DNA of 64,000 bases from Sphingomonas gellani. GTDB lineage: Bacteria; Pseudomonadota; Alphaproteobacteria; Sphingomonadales; Sphingomonadaceae. How positions within the stretch are numbered: position 1 is the first letter of the stretch; every line of letters starts with the position of its first letter. The position numbers and the translations under genes were made by a program. This document shows, in pieces, positions 8,643 through 16,828 of this stretch. The stretch is from NCBI RefSeq assembly GCF_900110035.1, contig NZ_FOCF01000001.1:248001-312000 (forward strand), read 5' to 3'. The notes under the pieces are model-generated. The model saw only the letters and a list, made by a program, of their open reading frames with translations. It was not told where the DNA came from and ran no database searches.

Positions 8643-9056
8643 ATGAAAAAGCTGCTGCTCGCCCTCGCGTTCGGGGCCGTCATGGCCGCTCCTGCCACTT
8701 CGGCGCGGTTGTCGCCGGATGCGGAGCTGGCGAAGCTGATCGGCAACCGCGTCGCGGACAAGCCGACCGGTTGCATCGACCTGTCGATGGCGCGGAGCAC
8801 GCGCATCATCGAGGGGCGGGCGATCGTGTATGAGATCGGCAGCACCCTGTACGTCAACCGGCCCGGCGGCGTGGAGCATCTGCGCGACGACGATATCCTG
8901 GTGACGCGCGTGTTCGGCGGGCAGTTGTGCCGGCTGGACACGGTCAACCTGGTCAGCCGGGCGGGCAATTTCCAGCACGGCTTCGTGGTGCTGGGCGACT
9001 TCATCCCCTATCGCCGGGCGGACGGCGCGCCCAAGGCAAGCCCAACCCCAGCTTGA
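8643..9056 (+). CDS. Secreted protein of unknown function (137 aa)
   Basis: A clear Sec signal peptide (MKKLLLALAFGAVMAAPATSA) precedes a ~115-residue mature protein. Two cysteines, in PTGCIDLS and GGQLCRLD, may form a disulfide. The segment YVNRPGGVEHLRDDDILVTR is distinctive, and I recall similar proteins among sphingomonads annotated only as hypothetical. A relation to DUF6491 is possible but not certain. The gene is divergent from the TPP enzyme with ~130 bases between them and lies 46 bases before scoA. I cannot assign a function. Confidence 0.8.
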   Translation: MKKLLLALAFGAVMAAPATSARLSPDAELAKLIGNRVADKPTGCIDLSMARSTRIIEGRAIVYEIGSTLYVNRPGGVEHLRDDDILVTRVFGGQLCRLDTVNLVSRAGNFQHGFVVLGDFIPYRRADGAPKASPTPA

Positions 9057-9102
9057 CCCGGTTCCGCCCCGATGGCTATCGCCGGGGGCAGGAGGGACCC
9101 GC

Positions 9103-9840
9103 ATGAACAAGCTTTATCCCGATGCCGGTGCCGCGCTGGACGGGCTGCTGAAGAACGGCATGACCATCTGCGCGGGTGGATTCGGGCTGTGCGGAATTCC
9201 TGAACGGTTGATCGACGCGATCCGAGAAGCGGGCGTCACCGGCCTGACCATCGCGTCCAACAATGCCGGCATCGATGGCGAGGGGCTGGGCAAGCTGCTC
9301 CGCACGCGTCAGGTCGCCAAGATGATCTCCTCCTATGTCGGTGAGAACAAGGAGTTCGAGCGGCAATATTTGGCCGGCGAGCTGGAGGTGGAGTTCTGTC
9401 CTCAGGGTACGCTGGCGGAGCGTTGCCGGGCGGGGGGTGCGGGGATCCCGGGCTTTTACACCAAGACCGGCGTCGGCACGCTTGTGGCCGAGGGCAAGGA
9501 GGTGAAGCAGTTCGACGGGGAGGATTACATCCTCGAACGCGGCATCCGCGCCGACCTGTCGATCATCAAGGGCTGGAAGGCGGATGAGAGCGGCAACCTG
9601 ATCTTTCGCAAAACGGCGCGCAACTTCAACCAGCCGATGGCGACCGCCGGGCGGGTGTGCGTCGCGGAGGTTGAGGAGGTGGTGCCGGTCGGCTCGCTCG
9701 ATCCGGACCAGATCCACCTGCCGGGCATCTATGTGAAGCGGATGATCGTCGGCGCCCCGTACGACAAGAAGATCGAGTTTCGCACCACGCGCCAGCGACC
9801 GGATGCGACCGCCGCGGCGGGATCGGAAGTGGGCGCTTGA
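9103..9840 (+). CDS. scoA: 3-oxoacid CoA-transferase, subunit A
   Basis: This is the alpha subunit of succinyl-CoA:3-ketoacid CoA-transferase, which transfers CoA from succinyl-CoA to acetoacetate or related acids. The N-terminal motif NGMTICAGGFGLCGIPERLI is the family CoA-transferase 1 signature. GTLAERCRAGGAGIPGFYTKTG and the long C-terminal half match SCOT-A at the usual length (245 aa here). An AGGAGGGA ribosome binding site precedes the ATG. The partner scoB is 0.9 kb downstream, separated by an acid phosphatase lipoprotein gene, which is unusual. Confidence 0.95.
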   Translation: MNKLYPDAGAALDGLLKNGMTICAGGFGLCGIPERLIDAIREAGVTGLTIASNNAGIDGEGLGKLLRTRQVAKMISSYVGENKEFERQYLAGELEVEFCPQGTLAERCRAGGAGIPGFYTKTGVGTLVAEGKEVKQFDGEDYILERGIRADLSIIKGWKADESGNLIFRKTARNFNQPMATAGRVCVAEVEEVVPVGSLDPDQIHLPGIYVKRMIVGAPYDKKIEFRTTRQRPDATAAAGSEVGA

Positions 9841-9860
9841 TCGACGTGCGGCCGGGTCGG

Positions 9861-10745
9861 ATGGCGCGGGGTTGGGGGGCGCGTCCGGTGCTCGCTTGCG
9901 CGCTGTTGCTGGGCGGATGCGTGGCGGAGCCTGCGCCCGTCCCTGGCCCGGTCATAGCCCCGGCCGTGGTTGTTGGAGCGCAATCAGTGCCCGCGGGCAT
10001 GCAATATCTCTATGGGTCTGGCGAGGCGGCGGCGATCAGCATCCAGGCCTGGAACGCGCTGACCGGCTATGTGGAGGAGCGCGTCCGGCAACGGCCCGTC
10101 AGCGGCGTAGTGCTGGAGGAGGACGCGACGCTGGCGGCGCCACGCTTCGCCTCCTGTGATCGTAAACCCTATGCCGCCGTGTTCGATGTGGACGAGACGG
10201 TGCTGCTCAACCGCGGGTTCGAATATGACGCGGCGAGCGGGCGCCCGTATGAGGATGCGCGGTGGCGTGCGTATGAGATCACCGGCGGCACGACCACGGT
10301 GGCCGTGCCGGGCGCGAAGGCGGGGATCGATGCGTTGCGCCGACTGGGCGTGACGGTGATCTTCAACAGCAACCGCGCGGCCGCCAATGTCGAGGCGACG
10401 CGCGTCGCGATCGAGCGTGCGGGGCTAGGCCCGGCGGTGCACGGCGAGACCCTGTTCCTGAAGGGCGACGACAATACGGGCAGCCTGAAGGACGCGCGGC
10501 GCTGGCGGATCGCGGATCGATACTGCGTCATCGCCATGGGCGGCGATCAGCTGGGTGATTTCAGCGACCTGTTCAATGCGCCCGCGACACCGGCGGCCCG
10601 TCGCTCGGCTGCGGAGGCTCCGGCGGTCGCCGGGCTGTGGGGGCGTGGCTGGTTCGTGCTGCCCAACCCGGTCTACGGCACCGCGCTGAAGGGGACGCTG
10701 GACGACATCTTCCCCGCCGATGCGCGCTGGGCCCCCGAACCCTGA
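9861..10745 (+). CDS. 5'-nucleotidase/acid phosphatase lipoprotein, e(P4) family (class C, HAD)
   Basis: The N-terminus MARGWGARPVLACALLLGGC ends in a lipobox (LLGGC), predicting an outer- or inner-membrane lipoprotein. The HAD core shows FDVDETVLLN (nucleophile and acid/base aspartates), IFNSNR (motif II) and a late GDQLGDFSDLF (motif IV). These are the signatures of class C acid phosphatases such as Haemophilus e(P4), which dephosphorylate nucleotides at the cell surface so the nucleosides can be taken up. An in-frame TTG at 9837 overlaps the scoA stop and could also start. I prefer ATG 9861 because it gives a normal signal peptide. The gene sits between scoA and scoB. Confidence 0.88.
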   Translation: MARGWGARPVLACALLLGGCVAEPAPVPGPVIAPAVVVGAQSVPAGMQYLYGSGEAAAISIQAWNALTGYVEERVRQRPVSGVVLEEDATLAAPRFASCDRKPYAAVFDVDETVLLNRGFEYDAASGRPYEDARWRAYEITGGTTTVAVPGAKAGIDALRRLGVTVIFNSNRAAANVEATRVAIERAGLGPAVHGETLFLKGDDNTGSLKDARRWRIADRYCVIAMGGDQLGDFSDLFNAPATPAARRSAAEAPAVAGLWGRGWFVLPNPVYGTALKGTLDDIFPADARWAPEP

Positions 10746-10763
10746 TCACGAAAAGGATAGCTT

Positions 10764-11399
10764 ATGCCCTGGGACCGGAACGGCATGGCGGCGCGCGCGG
10801 CCAAGGAATTGCGCGATGGCTATTACGTCAATCTGGGCATCGGCATCCCGACGCTGGTCGCCAACAACATTCCCGACGGCATGACGGTCACCCTGCAATC
10901 CGAAAACGGGATGCTGGGCATCGGTCCCTTTCCGTATGAGGACGAGGTCGACGCGGACCTGATCAACGCGGGCAAGCAGACCATCAGCGAGCTGCCGCAG
11001 TCCGCCTATTTCGGATCGGAGCAGAGCTTCGCGATGATCCGCGGCGGCCATATCGACCTGACCGTGCTGGGCGCGATGGAAGTCAGCGAGGGCGGCGACA
11101 TCGCCAACTGGATGATCCCGGGCAAGATGATCAAGGGCATGGGCGGCGCCATGGACCTGGTCGCGGGCGTGAAGAAGATCATAGTGGTGATGGAGCATGT
11201 CGCAAAGGACGGCAGCCCCAAGTTCATCCCCGCCTGCACCCTGCCGCTGACGGGACGCAACGTGGTCGACATGATCGTCACCGACCTGGCGGTGTTCCAG
11301 CGGCCCGATCACGACCGCGCGTTCCGCCTGACCGAGCTGGCACCCGGCGTCACCGCCGACGAGGTGCGCGCGAAGACGACCGCGTCGTTCGACGACTAA
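10764..11399 (+). CDS. scoB: 3-oxoacid CoA-transferase, subunit B
   Basis: This is the beta subunit of the 3-oxoacid CoA-transferase (211 aa, usual length). The catalytic glutamate that forms the CoA thioester lies in [31 protein letters not shown] near the N-terminus and [18 protein letters not shown] later are family signatures. It starts 18 bases after the acid phosphatase stop codon and is presumably on the same transcript as scoA. The pair would link acetoacetate to acetyl-CoA metabolism, which fits the thiolase and PHA-related genes at 46-48 kb. Confidence 0.95.
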   Translation: MPWDRNGMAARAAKELRDGYYVNLGIGIPTLVANNIPDGMTVTLQSENGMLGIGPFPYEDEVDADLINAGKQTISELPQSAYFGSEQSFAMIRGGHIDLTVLGAMEVSEGGDIANWMIPGKMIKGMGGAMDLVAGVKKIIVVMEHVAKDGSPKFIPACTLPLTGRNVVDMIVTDLAVFQRPDHDRAFRLTELAPGVTADEVRAKTTASFDD

Positions 11400-11471
11400 G
11401 GCCAGCTGTTCGCATCTATCGAAAAGATGAGGTTGGTCACGGCGCATCAATCGATTACCGGGAACGGCATC

Positions 11472-12902
11472 ATGGCCAGCAAACCGCAAACGCTTTACGA
11501 GAAGATCTGGGACGCGCATGTCGTCGAACGGCGCGAGGATGGTACCTGCCTGATCTATATCGACCGGCATCTCGTCCATGAGGTGACGAGCCCGCAGGCC
11601 TTCGAGGGGCTGCGCGCCGCCGGCCGGCCGGTGCGGCGTCCCGAGCTGACGCTGGCGGTGCCGGATCACAACCTGCCCACCACGCCCCGTGTCGATACGG
11701 CCGGTCGCCTGCTGCCGATCGCGGACCCGGAAAGCGCGGCACAGCTGGACGCGCTGCGCCGCAACACCGCGGAATTCGGCGTCGATTACATCGATGCGAC
11801 GGCGGCGGAGCAGGGCATCGTCCACGTCGTCGGCCCCGAGCTGGGCTTCACCCTGCCGGGCACGACGCTGGTGTGCGGCGACAGCCACACCTCTGCCCAC
11901 GGCGCACTTGGGGCGCTGGCGTTCGGGATCGGTACGTCTGAGGTCGAGCATGTGCTGGCGACCCAGACGCTGCTGCTGCAGCCGTCACGAACGATGGAGG
12001 TGCGGGTCGAGGGCACTCTGGGCTTCGGCGTGTCGGCGAAGGACGTCATCCTGGCAATCATCGGGCGTATCGGCGCGGCGGGCGGTACCGGCCACGTCAT
12101 CGAATATACCGGCGATGCGATCCGCGCCCTGTCGGCGGAAGGGCGGCTGACGATCGCGAACATGTCGATCGAGGGCGGTGCGCGGGCCGGGTTGATCGCG
12201 CCCGACGACACGACCTTCGCCTATCTGAAGGGGCGTCGCATGGCGCCGGTCGGGGAAGAATGGGATCGCGCCGTCGCGTGGTGGCGTTCGCTGTCTACCG
12301 ACGCGGGCGCGCGGTACGACAAAAGCGTGCGGATCGATGCCACCGACATCGCGCCTGCGCTGACCTGGGGCACCAGCCCGGAGGATGTGGTGCCGATCAC
12401 CGGCAGCGTGCCCGATCCCGCCAGCTTTGCCGATCCGGCGAAACAGGCGGCGGCGCGCAAGTCGCTGGATTACATGGGTCTGACGCCGGGCACGCGCATG
12501 CAGGACGTGCCCGTGCAGCACGTCTTCATCGGTAGTTGCACCAACAGCCGGATCGAGGATCTGCGCGCGGCAGCCAGCATCGCCAACGGCCGCCATGTCG
12601 CCGACGGCGTGCGCGCGCTGGTCGTGCCGGGGTCCGGCCTGGTCAAGCGGCAGGCGGAAGAGGAGGGGCTGGACCGCATCTTCGCGCAGGCGGGGTTCGA
12701 GTGGCGGGAGCCGGGATGCTCGATGTGCCTGGCGATGAACCCGGACAAGGTGCCGCCGGGCGAGCGCTGCGCATCGACCAGCAACCGCAACTTCGTCGGG
12801 CGCCAAGGGCCGGGTGCGCGGACCCACCTGGTCAGCCCCGCGATGGCGGCGGCGGCGGCGGTCACGGGCCGGCTGGCCGATGTGCGGGAGTTGATGGCAT
12901 GA
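11472..12902 (+). CDS. leuC: 3-isopropylmalate dehydratase, large subunit
   Basis: LeuC is the [4Fe-4S] aconitase-family large subunit that isomerises 2- to 3-isopropylmalate in leucine synthesis with LeuD. Cluster ligands are visible in [14 protein letters not shown] and in the paired cysteines of [13 protein letters not shown]. The N-terminal [11 protein letters not shown] and the [19 protein letters not shown] active-site loop are typical. The ATG at 11472 starts the family N-terminus (476 aa). The stop codon overlaps the leuD start (ATGA), so the two subunits are translationally coupled. Confidence 0.97.
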   Translation: MASKPQTLYEKIWDAHVVERREDGTCLIYIDRHLVHEVTSPQAFEGLRAAGRPVRRPELTLAVPDHNLPTTPRVDTAGRLLPIADPESAAQLDALRRNTAEFGVDYIDATAAEQGIVHVVGPELGFTLPGTTLVCGDSHTSAHGALGALAFGIGTSEVEHVLATQTLLLQPSRTMEVRVEGTLGFGVSAKDVILAIIGRIGAAGGTGHVIEYTGDAIRALSAEGRLTIANMSIEGGARAGLIAPDDTTFAYLKGRRMAPVGEEWDRAVAWWRSLSTDAGARYDKSVRIDATDIAPALTWGTSPEDVVPITGSVPDPASFADPAKQAAARKSLDYMGLTPGTRMQDVPVQHVFIGSCTNSRIEDLRAAASIANGRHVADGVRALVVPGSGLVKRQAEEEGLDRIFAQAGFEWREPGCSMCLAMNPDKVPPGERCASTSNRNFVGRQGPGARTHLVSPAMAAAAAVTGRLADVRELMA

Positions 12903-13516
12903 CGCCAGTGGTCACGGTCAGCGGCGCCGCCTATCCCTGGGGCGCGAAGAACATCGACACCGATGTGATCATCCCGGCGCATTGGCTGAAGACGATATCC
13001 CGCACGGGTCTGGGCAAGGGCGCGTTCGAGACGGTGCGCGCGGTGCCCGGCAACATCTTCGACGATCCGCGCTACGCCGGCAGCCCGATCCTGATCGCAG
13101 GGGACAATTTCGGATGCGGGTCCAGCCGTGAACATGCCGCATGGGCGCTGGCGGACATGGGCGTGCGTGCGGTCATCGCGCCAAGCTTTTCCGACATCTT
13201 TTCAGGCAATGCCGTCAAGAACGGGATCGTCCCCGTGGTCCTGCCGCAAGAGGCGATCGATCGCCTGATCGCGGCTGCGCACGACCACCCTGTGACAGTG
13301 GACCTGGAAAGCATGACCGTGACCACACCGTTCCAGGATCGGTTCGTGTTCGAAATGGACCCGTTCCGTCGGCGGTGCCTGATGGAAGGATTGGACGAAA
13401 TCGGCCTTACCCTCGCCCGCGATGCGGAGATTGCGGCGTTCGAAGGCAGGATCGGGGTGGCGAGGCCCTGGACGCGGCCTGCTGGGTCGGTGGTGGCCGG
13501 TACGTCGGTGATTTGA
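12899..13516 (+). CDS. leuD: 3-isopropylmalate dehydratase, small subunit
   Basis: LeuD (205 aa) provides the swivel domain of isopropylmalate isomerase. The signatures [17 protein letters not shown] and [20 protein letters not shown], with NGIVPVVLP near residue 110, are intact. It overlaps leuC by four bases (ATGA). A hairpin 30 bases after the stop may terminate transcription. leuA and leuB are not in the window. Confidence 0.97.
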   Translation: MTPVVTVSGAAYPWGAKNIDTDVIIPAHWLKTISRTGLGKGAFETVRAVPGNIFDDPRYAGSPILIAGDNFGCGSSREHAAWALADMGVRAVIAPSFSDIFSGNAVKNGIVPVVLPQEAIDRLIAAAHDHPVTVDLESMTVTTPFQDRFVFEMDPFRRRCLMEGLDEIGLTLARDAEIAAFEGRIGVARPWTRPAGSVVAGTSVI

Positions 13517-13545
13517 ACTTCTGAACCCGCGAGAGGCAGCGCCAG

Positions 13546-13567
13546 CCTGAAGCCGGTGGCATTCAGG
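13546..13567 (+). terminator. Probable terminator after leuCD
   Basis: CCTGAAGCC at 13546-13554 pairs with GGC-A-TTCAGG at 13558-13567, with one bulged A and a GGT loop. A weak TTCTTA tract follows. It begins 30 bases after the leuD stop codon. Confidence 0.5.
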
Positions 13568-13661
13568 TTCTTACAGACTTAATCCCGCCCGGGCATGACT
13601 GCCCCCAGGACCGTAAAAATGGCGGCGCTCGATATTGCATCGAATGGCGGCATGGACGTAG

Positions 13662-13790
13662 TCAGAAGGCCAGGAACAGCAGCGCCAGCGCAGCCCAGAT
13701 CAACATCGACACGGCAAGGCCATATACCACACCGGCGAAGGCGTTGGGATTCAGCGAGCGCGAGGGAGGCGGGAGAATGGGGTTGGCCAT
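13662..13790 (-). CDS. 42-residue single-span membrane protein
   Basis: On the minus strand the ATG at 13790 opens a 43-codon frame: a Pro/Ser-rich head (MANPILPPPSRSLNPNAFAG), then one long hydrophobic helix of ~22 residues rich in Ala, Leu and Val, ending LLFLAF. AGAGGG seven bases before the ATG is a good ribosome binding site. An in-frame ATG two codons earlier is less well spaced. The frame is divergent from the zeta-inhibitor gene across an AT-rich promoter region (about 13800-13865). The function is unknown; the length and layout resemble small inner-membrane subunits or accessory peptides. Confidence 0.65.
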   Translation of the reverse strand: MANPILPPPSRSLNPNAFAGVVYGLAVSMLIWAALALLFLAF

Positions 13791-13951
13791 CGACATACCC
13801 TCTCAGGATATTTGCTTGTTCTTTTACAAGATCATTTATCATAACAAGCCTGTGAAGCCCCTAAATGTGCTCGTCGTCACTTTCTCTCGCGTTGCACGCT
13901 CCGAGGCGCGCGCTTATCTGGACACATAGGTACCGGGAGCCTTGTTGAACC

Positions 13952-14311
13952 ATGATCAGCTTCGACCATAGAGCGCGTGGCGCGGAGGCTGTGTCGGGTG
14001 GGCCTGCCCTCGCCCGCGACGAGGAGATGGCGTTCCGCATCACCGCCCGCCGCAACCGGCTGGTCGGGCAGTGGGCGGCCGACTTGATGCAGCTGACGCC
14101 CGAAGAGGCCGACGCCTATTGTAAGGCGGTAGTGCAGGCAGATTTCGAGGAAGCCGGCGACGAGGACGTGATCCGCAAGCTGCTGGGCGACCTGACCGCG
14201 GCTGGGGTGGACAGCGACGGCGACATGGTGCGCCGGGCGCTGGAGGATCGCGTCGTGGAAGCGCGTCGCCAGTTGCTGGAACAATTGCCGCGCGCGTCGG
14301 AGGGTCGCTGA
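13952..14311 (+). CDS. F1-ATPase inhibitor, zeta subunit family (DUF1476)
   Basis: The 119-residue protein matches the DUF1476/zeta family: ARRNRLVGQWAADLMQL, then QADFEEAGDEDVIRKLLGDL, followed by a C-terminal helix. In Paracoccus denitrificans zeta binds the F1 sector and blocks ATP hydrolysis through its N-terminal segment. Here the N-terminus begins MISFDHRARGAEAVSGGPAL and is more diverged from the usual FDxRExAFEAKFAHDEEL pattern than the rest of the protein. The F1 operon is 38 kb away in this window. It is followed by bolA and glutaredoxin genes with 3- and 7-base gaps. Family assignment is strong; inhibitory activity is inferred. Confidence 0.85.
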   Translation: MISFDHRARGAEAVSGGPALARDEEMAFRITARRNRLVGQWAADLMQLTPEEADAYCKAVVQADFEEAGDEDVIRKLLGDLTAAGVDSDGDMVRRALEDRVVEARRQLLEQLPRASEGR

Positions 14312-14314
14312 TCC

Positions 14315-14545
14315 ATGCCGATGACCGCCGACGCCATCGCGGAGATGATCCGCGCCGCCATCCCCGATGCCGAAGTCGAGATCACCGATCTCGCGGGCGA
14401 CGGTGACCATTATGCCGCGCATGTCGTGTCGGCGAGCTTTGCGGGACTGCCGCTGCGCAAGCAGCATCAGGCGGTCTATGCGGCGCTCGGCGGCCGGATG
14501 GGCGGCGAACTCCATGCCCTGCAGCTCAAAACGGCAGCAGCCTGA
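14315..14545 (+). CDS. BolA/IbaG family iron-sulfur metabolism protein
   Basis: This 76-residue BolA-fold protein has the helix-turn-like segment [22 protein letters not shown], followed by [19 protein letters not shown]. It contains the conserved LVxRHRxVY-like region (here [12 protein letters not shown]) and a His in GDHYAAHV that can ligate an [2Fe-2S] cluster. BolA proteins pair with monothiol glutaredoxins to traffic Fe-S clusters and sense iron. The next gene is exactly such a glutaredoxin, seven bases downstream, so the pair is functionally coherent. Confidence 0.93.
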   Translation: MPMTADAIAEMIRAAIPDAEVEITDLAGDGDHYAAHVVSASFAGLPLRKQHQAVYAALGGRMGGELHALQLKTAAA

Positions 14546-14552
14546 GGACAAG

Positions 14553-14891
14553 ATGATGACCGATACGACCACTGACGCCAACGCCCGCATCGACGCGATC
14601 GTGAAGAGCAACCCCGTGGTGCTGTTCATGAAGGGCAGCCCGTTGTTCCCGCAATGCGGGTTCTCCAGCCGCGCGGTTGCCATCCTCCAGCATTTGGGTG
14701 CGGAGTTCGAGGGTGTGGACGTGCTGCAGGATCAGGCGATCCGGCAGGGGATCAAGAATTATTCCGACTGGCCGACCATCCCCCAGCTGTACGTCCATGG
14801 CGAGTTCGTCGGCGGTTCGGACATCATGATGGAAATGTATGAAAGCGGCGAGCTGGCGACGCTGCTCGGAAACGAGAAGCCGCAGGACTGA
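14553..14891 (+). CDS. grxD: Monothiol glutaredoxin (Grx4 type)
   Basis: The CGFS active site ([17 protein letters not shown]) defines the monothiol Grx4/GrxD class that binds a bridging [2Fe-2S] cluster with glutathione. [17 protein letters not shown] and [14 protein letters not shown] are family signatures. The ATG at 14553 is immediately followed by a second ATG at 14556; GAGG five to eight bases upstream allows either. The length is 112 aa. It probably forms a heterocomplex with the BolA protein encoded just upstream. Confidence 0.96.
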   Translation: MMTDTTTDANARIDAIVKSNPVVLFMKGSPLFPQCGFSSRAVAILQHLGAEFEGVDVLQDQAIRQGIKNYSDWPTIPQLYVHGEFVGGSDIMMEMYESGELATLLGNEKPQD

Positions 14892-14901
14892 GGGCCGGGT
14901 G

Positions 14902-14945
14902 AGGGCGGATCGACGCGAGGCTCGGAAAAGCTGTCGACCCGCCCT
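14902..14945 (+). terminator. Long hairpin downstream of grxD, possible terminator
   Basis: AGGGCGG-A-TCGAC (14902-14914) pairs with GTCGA-C-CCGCCCT (14933-14945), with a single mismatch. There is no T tract after it, so factor-independent termination is uncertain. The rest of the 14946-15238 gap holds no convincing gene. Confidence 0.45.
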
Positions 14946-15238
14946 ACTGAAGCGATGAACGCTCGGCGCAGGTTGTCTTGCAGCGGGCGTGCCAGTTGAT
15001 CAGAGCCACGAGGGACCGCAAGGTCTGTTGGTTAACGTGCTGAGCCTGGACCGCCTCCTGTAAGTTTTTTCGACAGGTGAGGGCACCGGAACGCGTCATC
15101 GTGTCGGTTCGGTGTGAAGTGTTTGGCCATTTGGACCGGATTTCAGCTCCGCGACATTCGCCTTGTTGTTCGCGTGCCTCACGCCCCACGCTTTCGACCT
15201 GACTTGCCCCCGGCGGCCGTTGCCGCCACATCGGGCGG

Positions 15239-16096
15239 ATGGCAGAACCGCCCTATGGTATCCCGATCGGGCTGGAGCCGCTGGTCGCGCGGGTCCTCGC
15301 ACCGAACCCATCGCCCTTCACCTTCACCGGTACGCAAAGCTATCTGGTCGGCACCGACACGCTGGCGGTGATCGATCCGGGCCCTGACGATGCCGCGCAT
15401 CATGGGGCCTTGCTACAGGCGATCGGCGCCCGGCAGGTGACCGCGATCCTGATTACCCATCATCACCGCGATCACAGCCCCGGTGCGCGCGCTCTGGCCG
15501 CGGCGACGGGGGCGCCCATCATCGGCGCGGCACCCTTTGTCGGCGAAGACGCCGCGACACGCAGCGACGCCTCGTTCGATGCCGATTACAGGCCGGATCG
15601 CGTGCTGGCGGACGGTGAGGCGATCGAGGGGGAGGGGTGGACGCTGGAGGCCGTCGCGACGCCGGGTCATACGTCCAATCACCTCGCCTTTGCGCTTCGG
15701 GAAAGCGGCGCGCTGTTTTCGGGCGATCATGTCATGGGTTGGTCGACCAGCGTCGTGTCGCCACCGGATGGGAACATGGGCCAGTATATCGCCAGCCTGG
15801 AGAAGCTGTTGGGCCGGTCCGACCGCATCTATTACCCCGGCCATGGCGACATCGTCGAAGCGCCACAGCGAATGGTGCGCGGGATGCTGGGCCATCGCAA
15901 ACAGCGCGAGGGGCAAATCCTGCGCAGGCTGGCGGCGGGTCCGGAGAGGATCGAGCCGCTGGTAGCGGGCATGTATGCCGGGCTGGACGAACGGCTGCTG
16001 CCGGCGGCACGGCAATCGGTGCTGGCGCATCTGATCGACCTCGACGCGCGGGGGCTGGTGCGGCAGGAGGATGGCGTATGGAGCAGCCGACCGTGA
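15239..16096 (+). CDS. MBL-fold metallo-hydrolase (285 aa)
   Basis: The metal-binding motif ITHHHRDHSPGARAL, the later histidine in TPGHTSNHLAF, the aspartate in LFSGDHVMGW and the histidine of YYPGHGD are the ligands of a zinc metallo-beta-lactamase fold. A C-terminal winged-helix-like part (RQSVLAHLIDLDARGLVRQ) places it with LACTB2-like proteins. Those are hydrolases or ribonucleases. The substrate cannot be told. The start at 15239 follows a ~350-base gap. The 3' end overlaps the next gene by 19 bases, implying co-expression. Confidence 0.88.
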   Translation: MAEPPYGIPIGLEPLVARVLAPNPSPFTFTGTQSYLVGTDTLAVIDPGPDDAAHHGALLQAIGARQVTAILITHHHRDHSPGARALAAATGAPIIGAAPFVGEDAATRSDASFDADYRPDRVLADGEAIEGEGWTLEAVATPGHTSNHLAFALRESGALFSGDHVMGWSTSVVSPPDGNMGQYIASLEKLLGRSDRIYYPGHGDIVEAPQRMVRGMLGHRKQREGQILRRLAAGPERIEPLVAGMYAGLDERLLPAARQSVLAHLIDLDARGLVRQEDGVWSSRP

Positions 16097-16815
16097 CCCC
16101 CGATCCTGCACCGCCGCGCCCGTCGGGCACGGTCGGGAGCTTCCTCGCCAGGGCGGCGGGGGTGATCCTGCTGCTGGTGCTGGCCGGGCTGCTCGCCCTG
16201 TGGGGGGTGCAGCGGTACATCGCGAGCAGGCTGGCGCCCGATCCGGTCACGGTCGCCACGGCCAGCCTGGAAGGGTTGCGGGAGCAGAACCGCCTGTCCG
16301 CCTTCGCCGCGCGCTTCGTCGCGGTGGTGACGAGCCGCCGGTCGCAGCTGGGCTTTTCCACCGAAAAGACCCTGATCATGCCGGGCATGGTCCGGTACGA
16401 GGTCGATCTGGGCAAGCTGACGCAGCGCGATGTGGCGTGGGACGCCAAGGAACATGTGCTGTCGGTCACGCTGCCGCCGGTCGAGGTGACCGGGCCGGAA
16501 GTCGACCTGAACGCGATCCGCGAATACGGCACCGGGGGCATGCTGGCGCGGCTGACCGACGCGAACACCGCGCTCGATCAGGCCAATCGCCGCGCTGGGC
16601 AGGCCGAACTGGTGCGGCAGGCGCGGGAGGCGACGCCGGTGCGGCTGGCGCGCGATGCGACACGGCGGGCGGTCGAGCGCAGCTTTGCGATGCCGTTGCG
16701 TGCGGCCGGTGTGCCGGCGGAGGTGCGCGTCCGCTTCGCCGACGAACCGGTCGCGAGCAGCGAGCGATGGGACACGTCGCGCTCGCTGGACGAGGTGCTG
16801 ACGAACCGGCGCTGA
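16078..16815 (+). CDS. DUF4230 membrane-anchored protein (245 aa)
   Basis: A proline-rich N-terminus is followed by one transmembrane helix (GVILLLVLAGLLALWGVQRY) and a ~190-residue soluble domain. The FVAVVTSRRSQLGFSTEKTLIMPGMVRYEVDL-type stretch (positions about 16312-16413) resembles DUF4230 proteins. They occur widely in bacteria without a known function. The domain probably faces the periplasm. The start ATG at 16078 lies inside the end of the MBL gene, so translation is probably coupled. Confidence 0.78.
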   Translation: MEQPTVTPDPAPPRPSGTVGSFLARAAGVILLLVLAGLLALWGVQRYIASRLAPDPVTVATASLEGLREQNRLSAFAARFVAVVTSRRSQLGFSTEKTLIMPGMVRYEVDLGKLTQRDVAWDAKEHVLSVTLPPVEVTGPEVDLNAIREYGTGGMLARLTDANTALDQANRRAGQAELVRQAREATPVRLARDATRRAVERSFAMPLRAAGVPAEVRVRFADEPVASSERWDTSRSLDEVLTNRR

Positions 16816-16828
16816 CCGGCCCGTCGGC

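Noticed and set aside
15088..15108. Possible EcfG promoter (GGAAC ... GTT) before the MBL gene
   Set aside because: Spacing is 14 bases, outside the 16-17 range.
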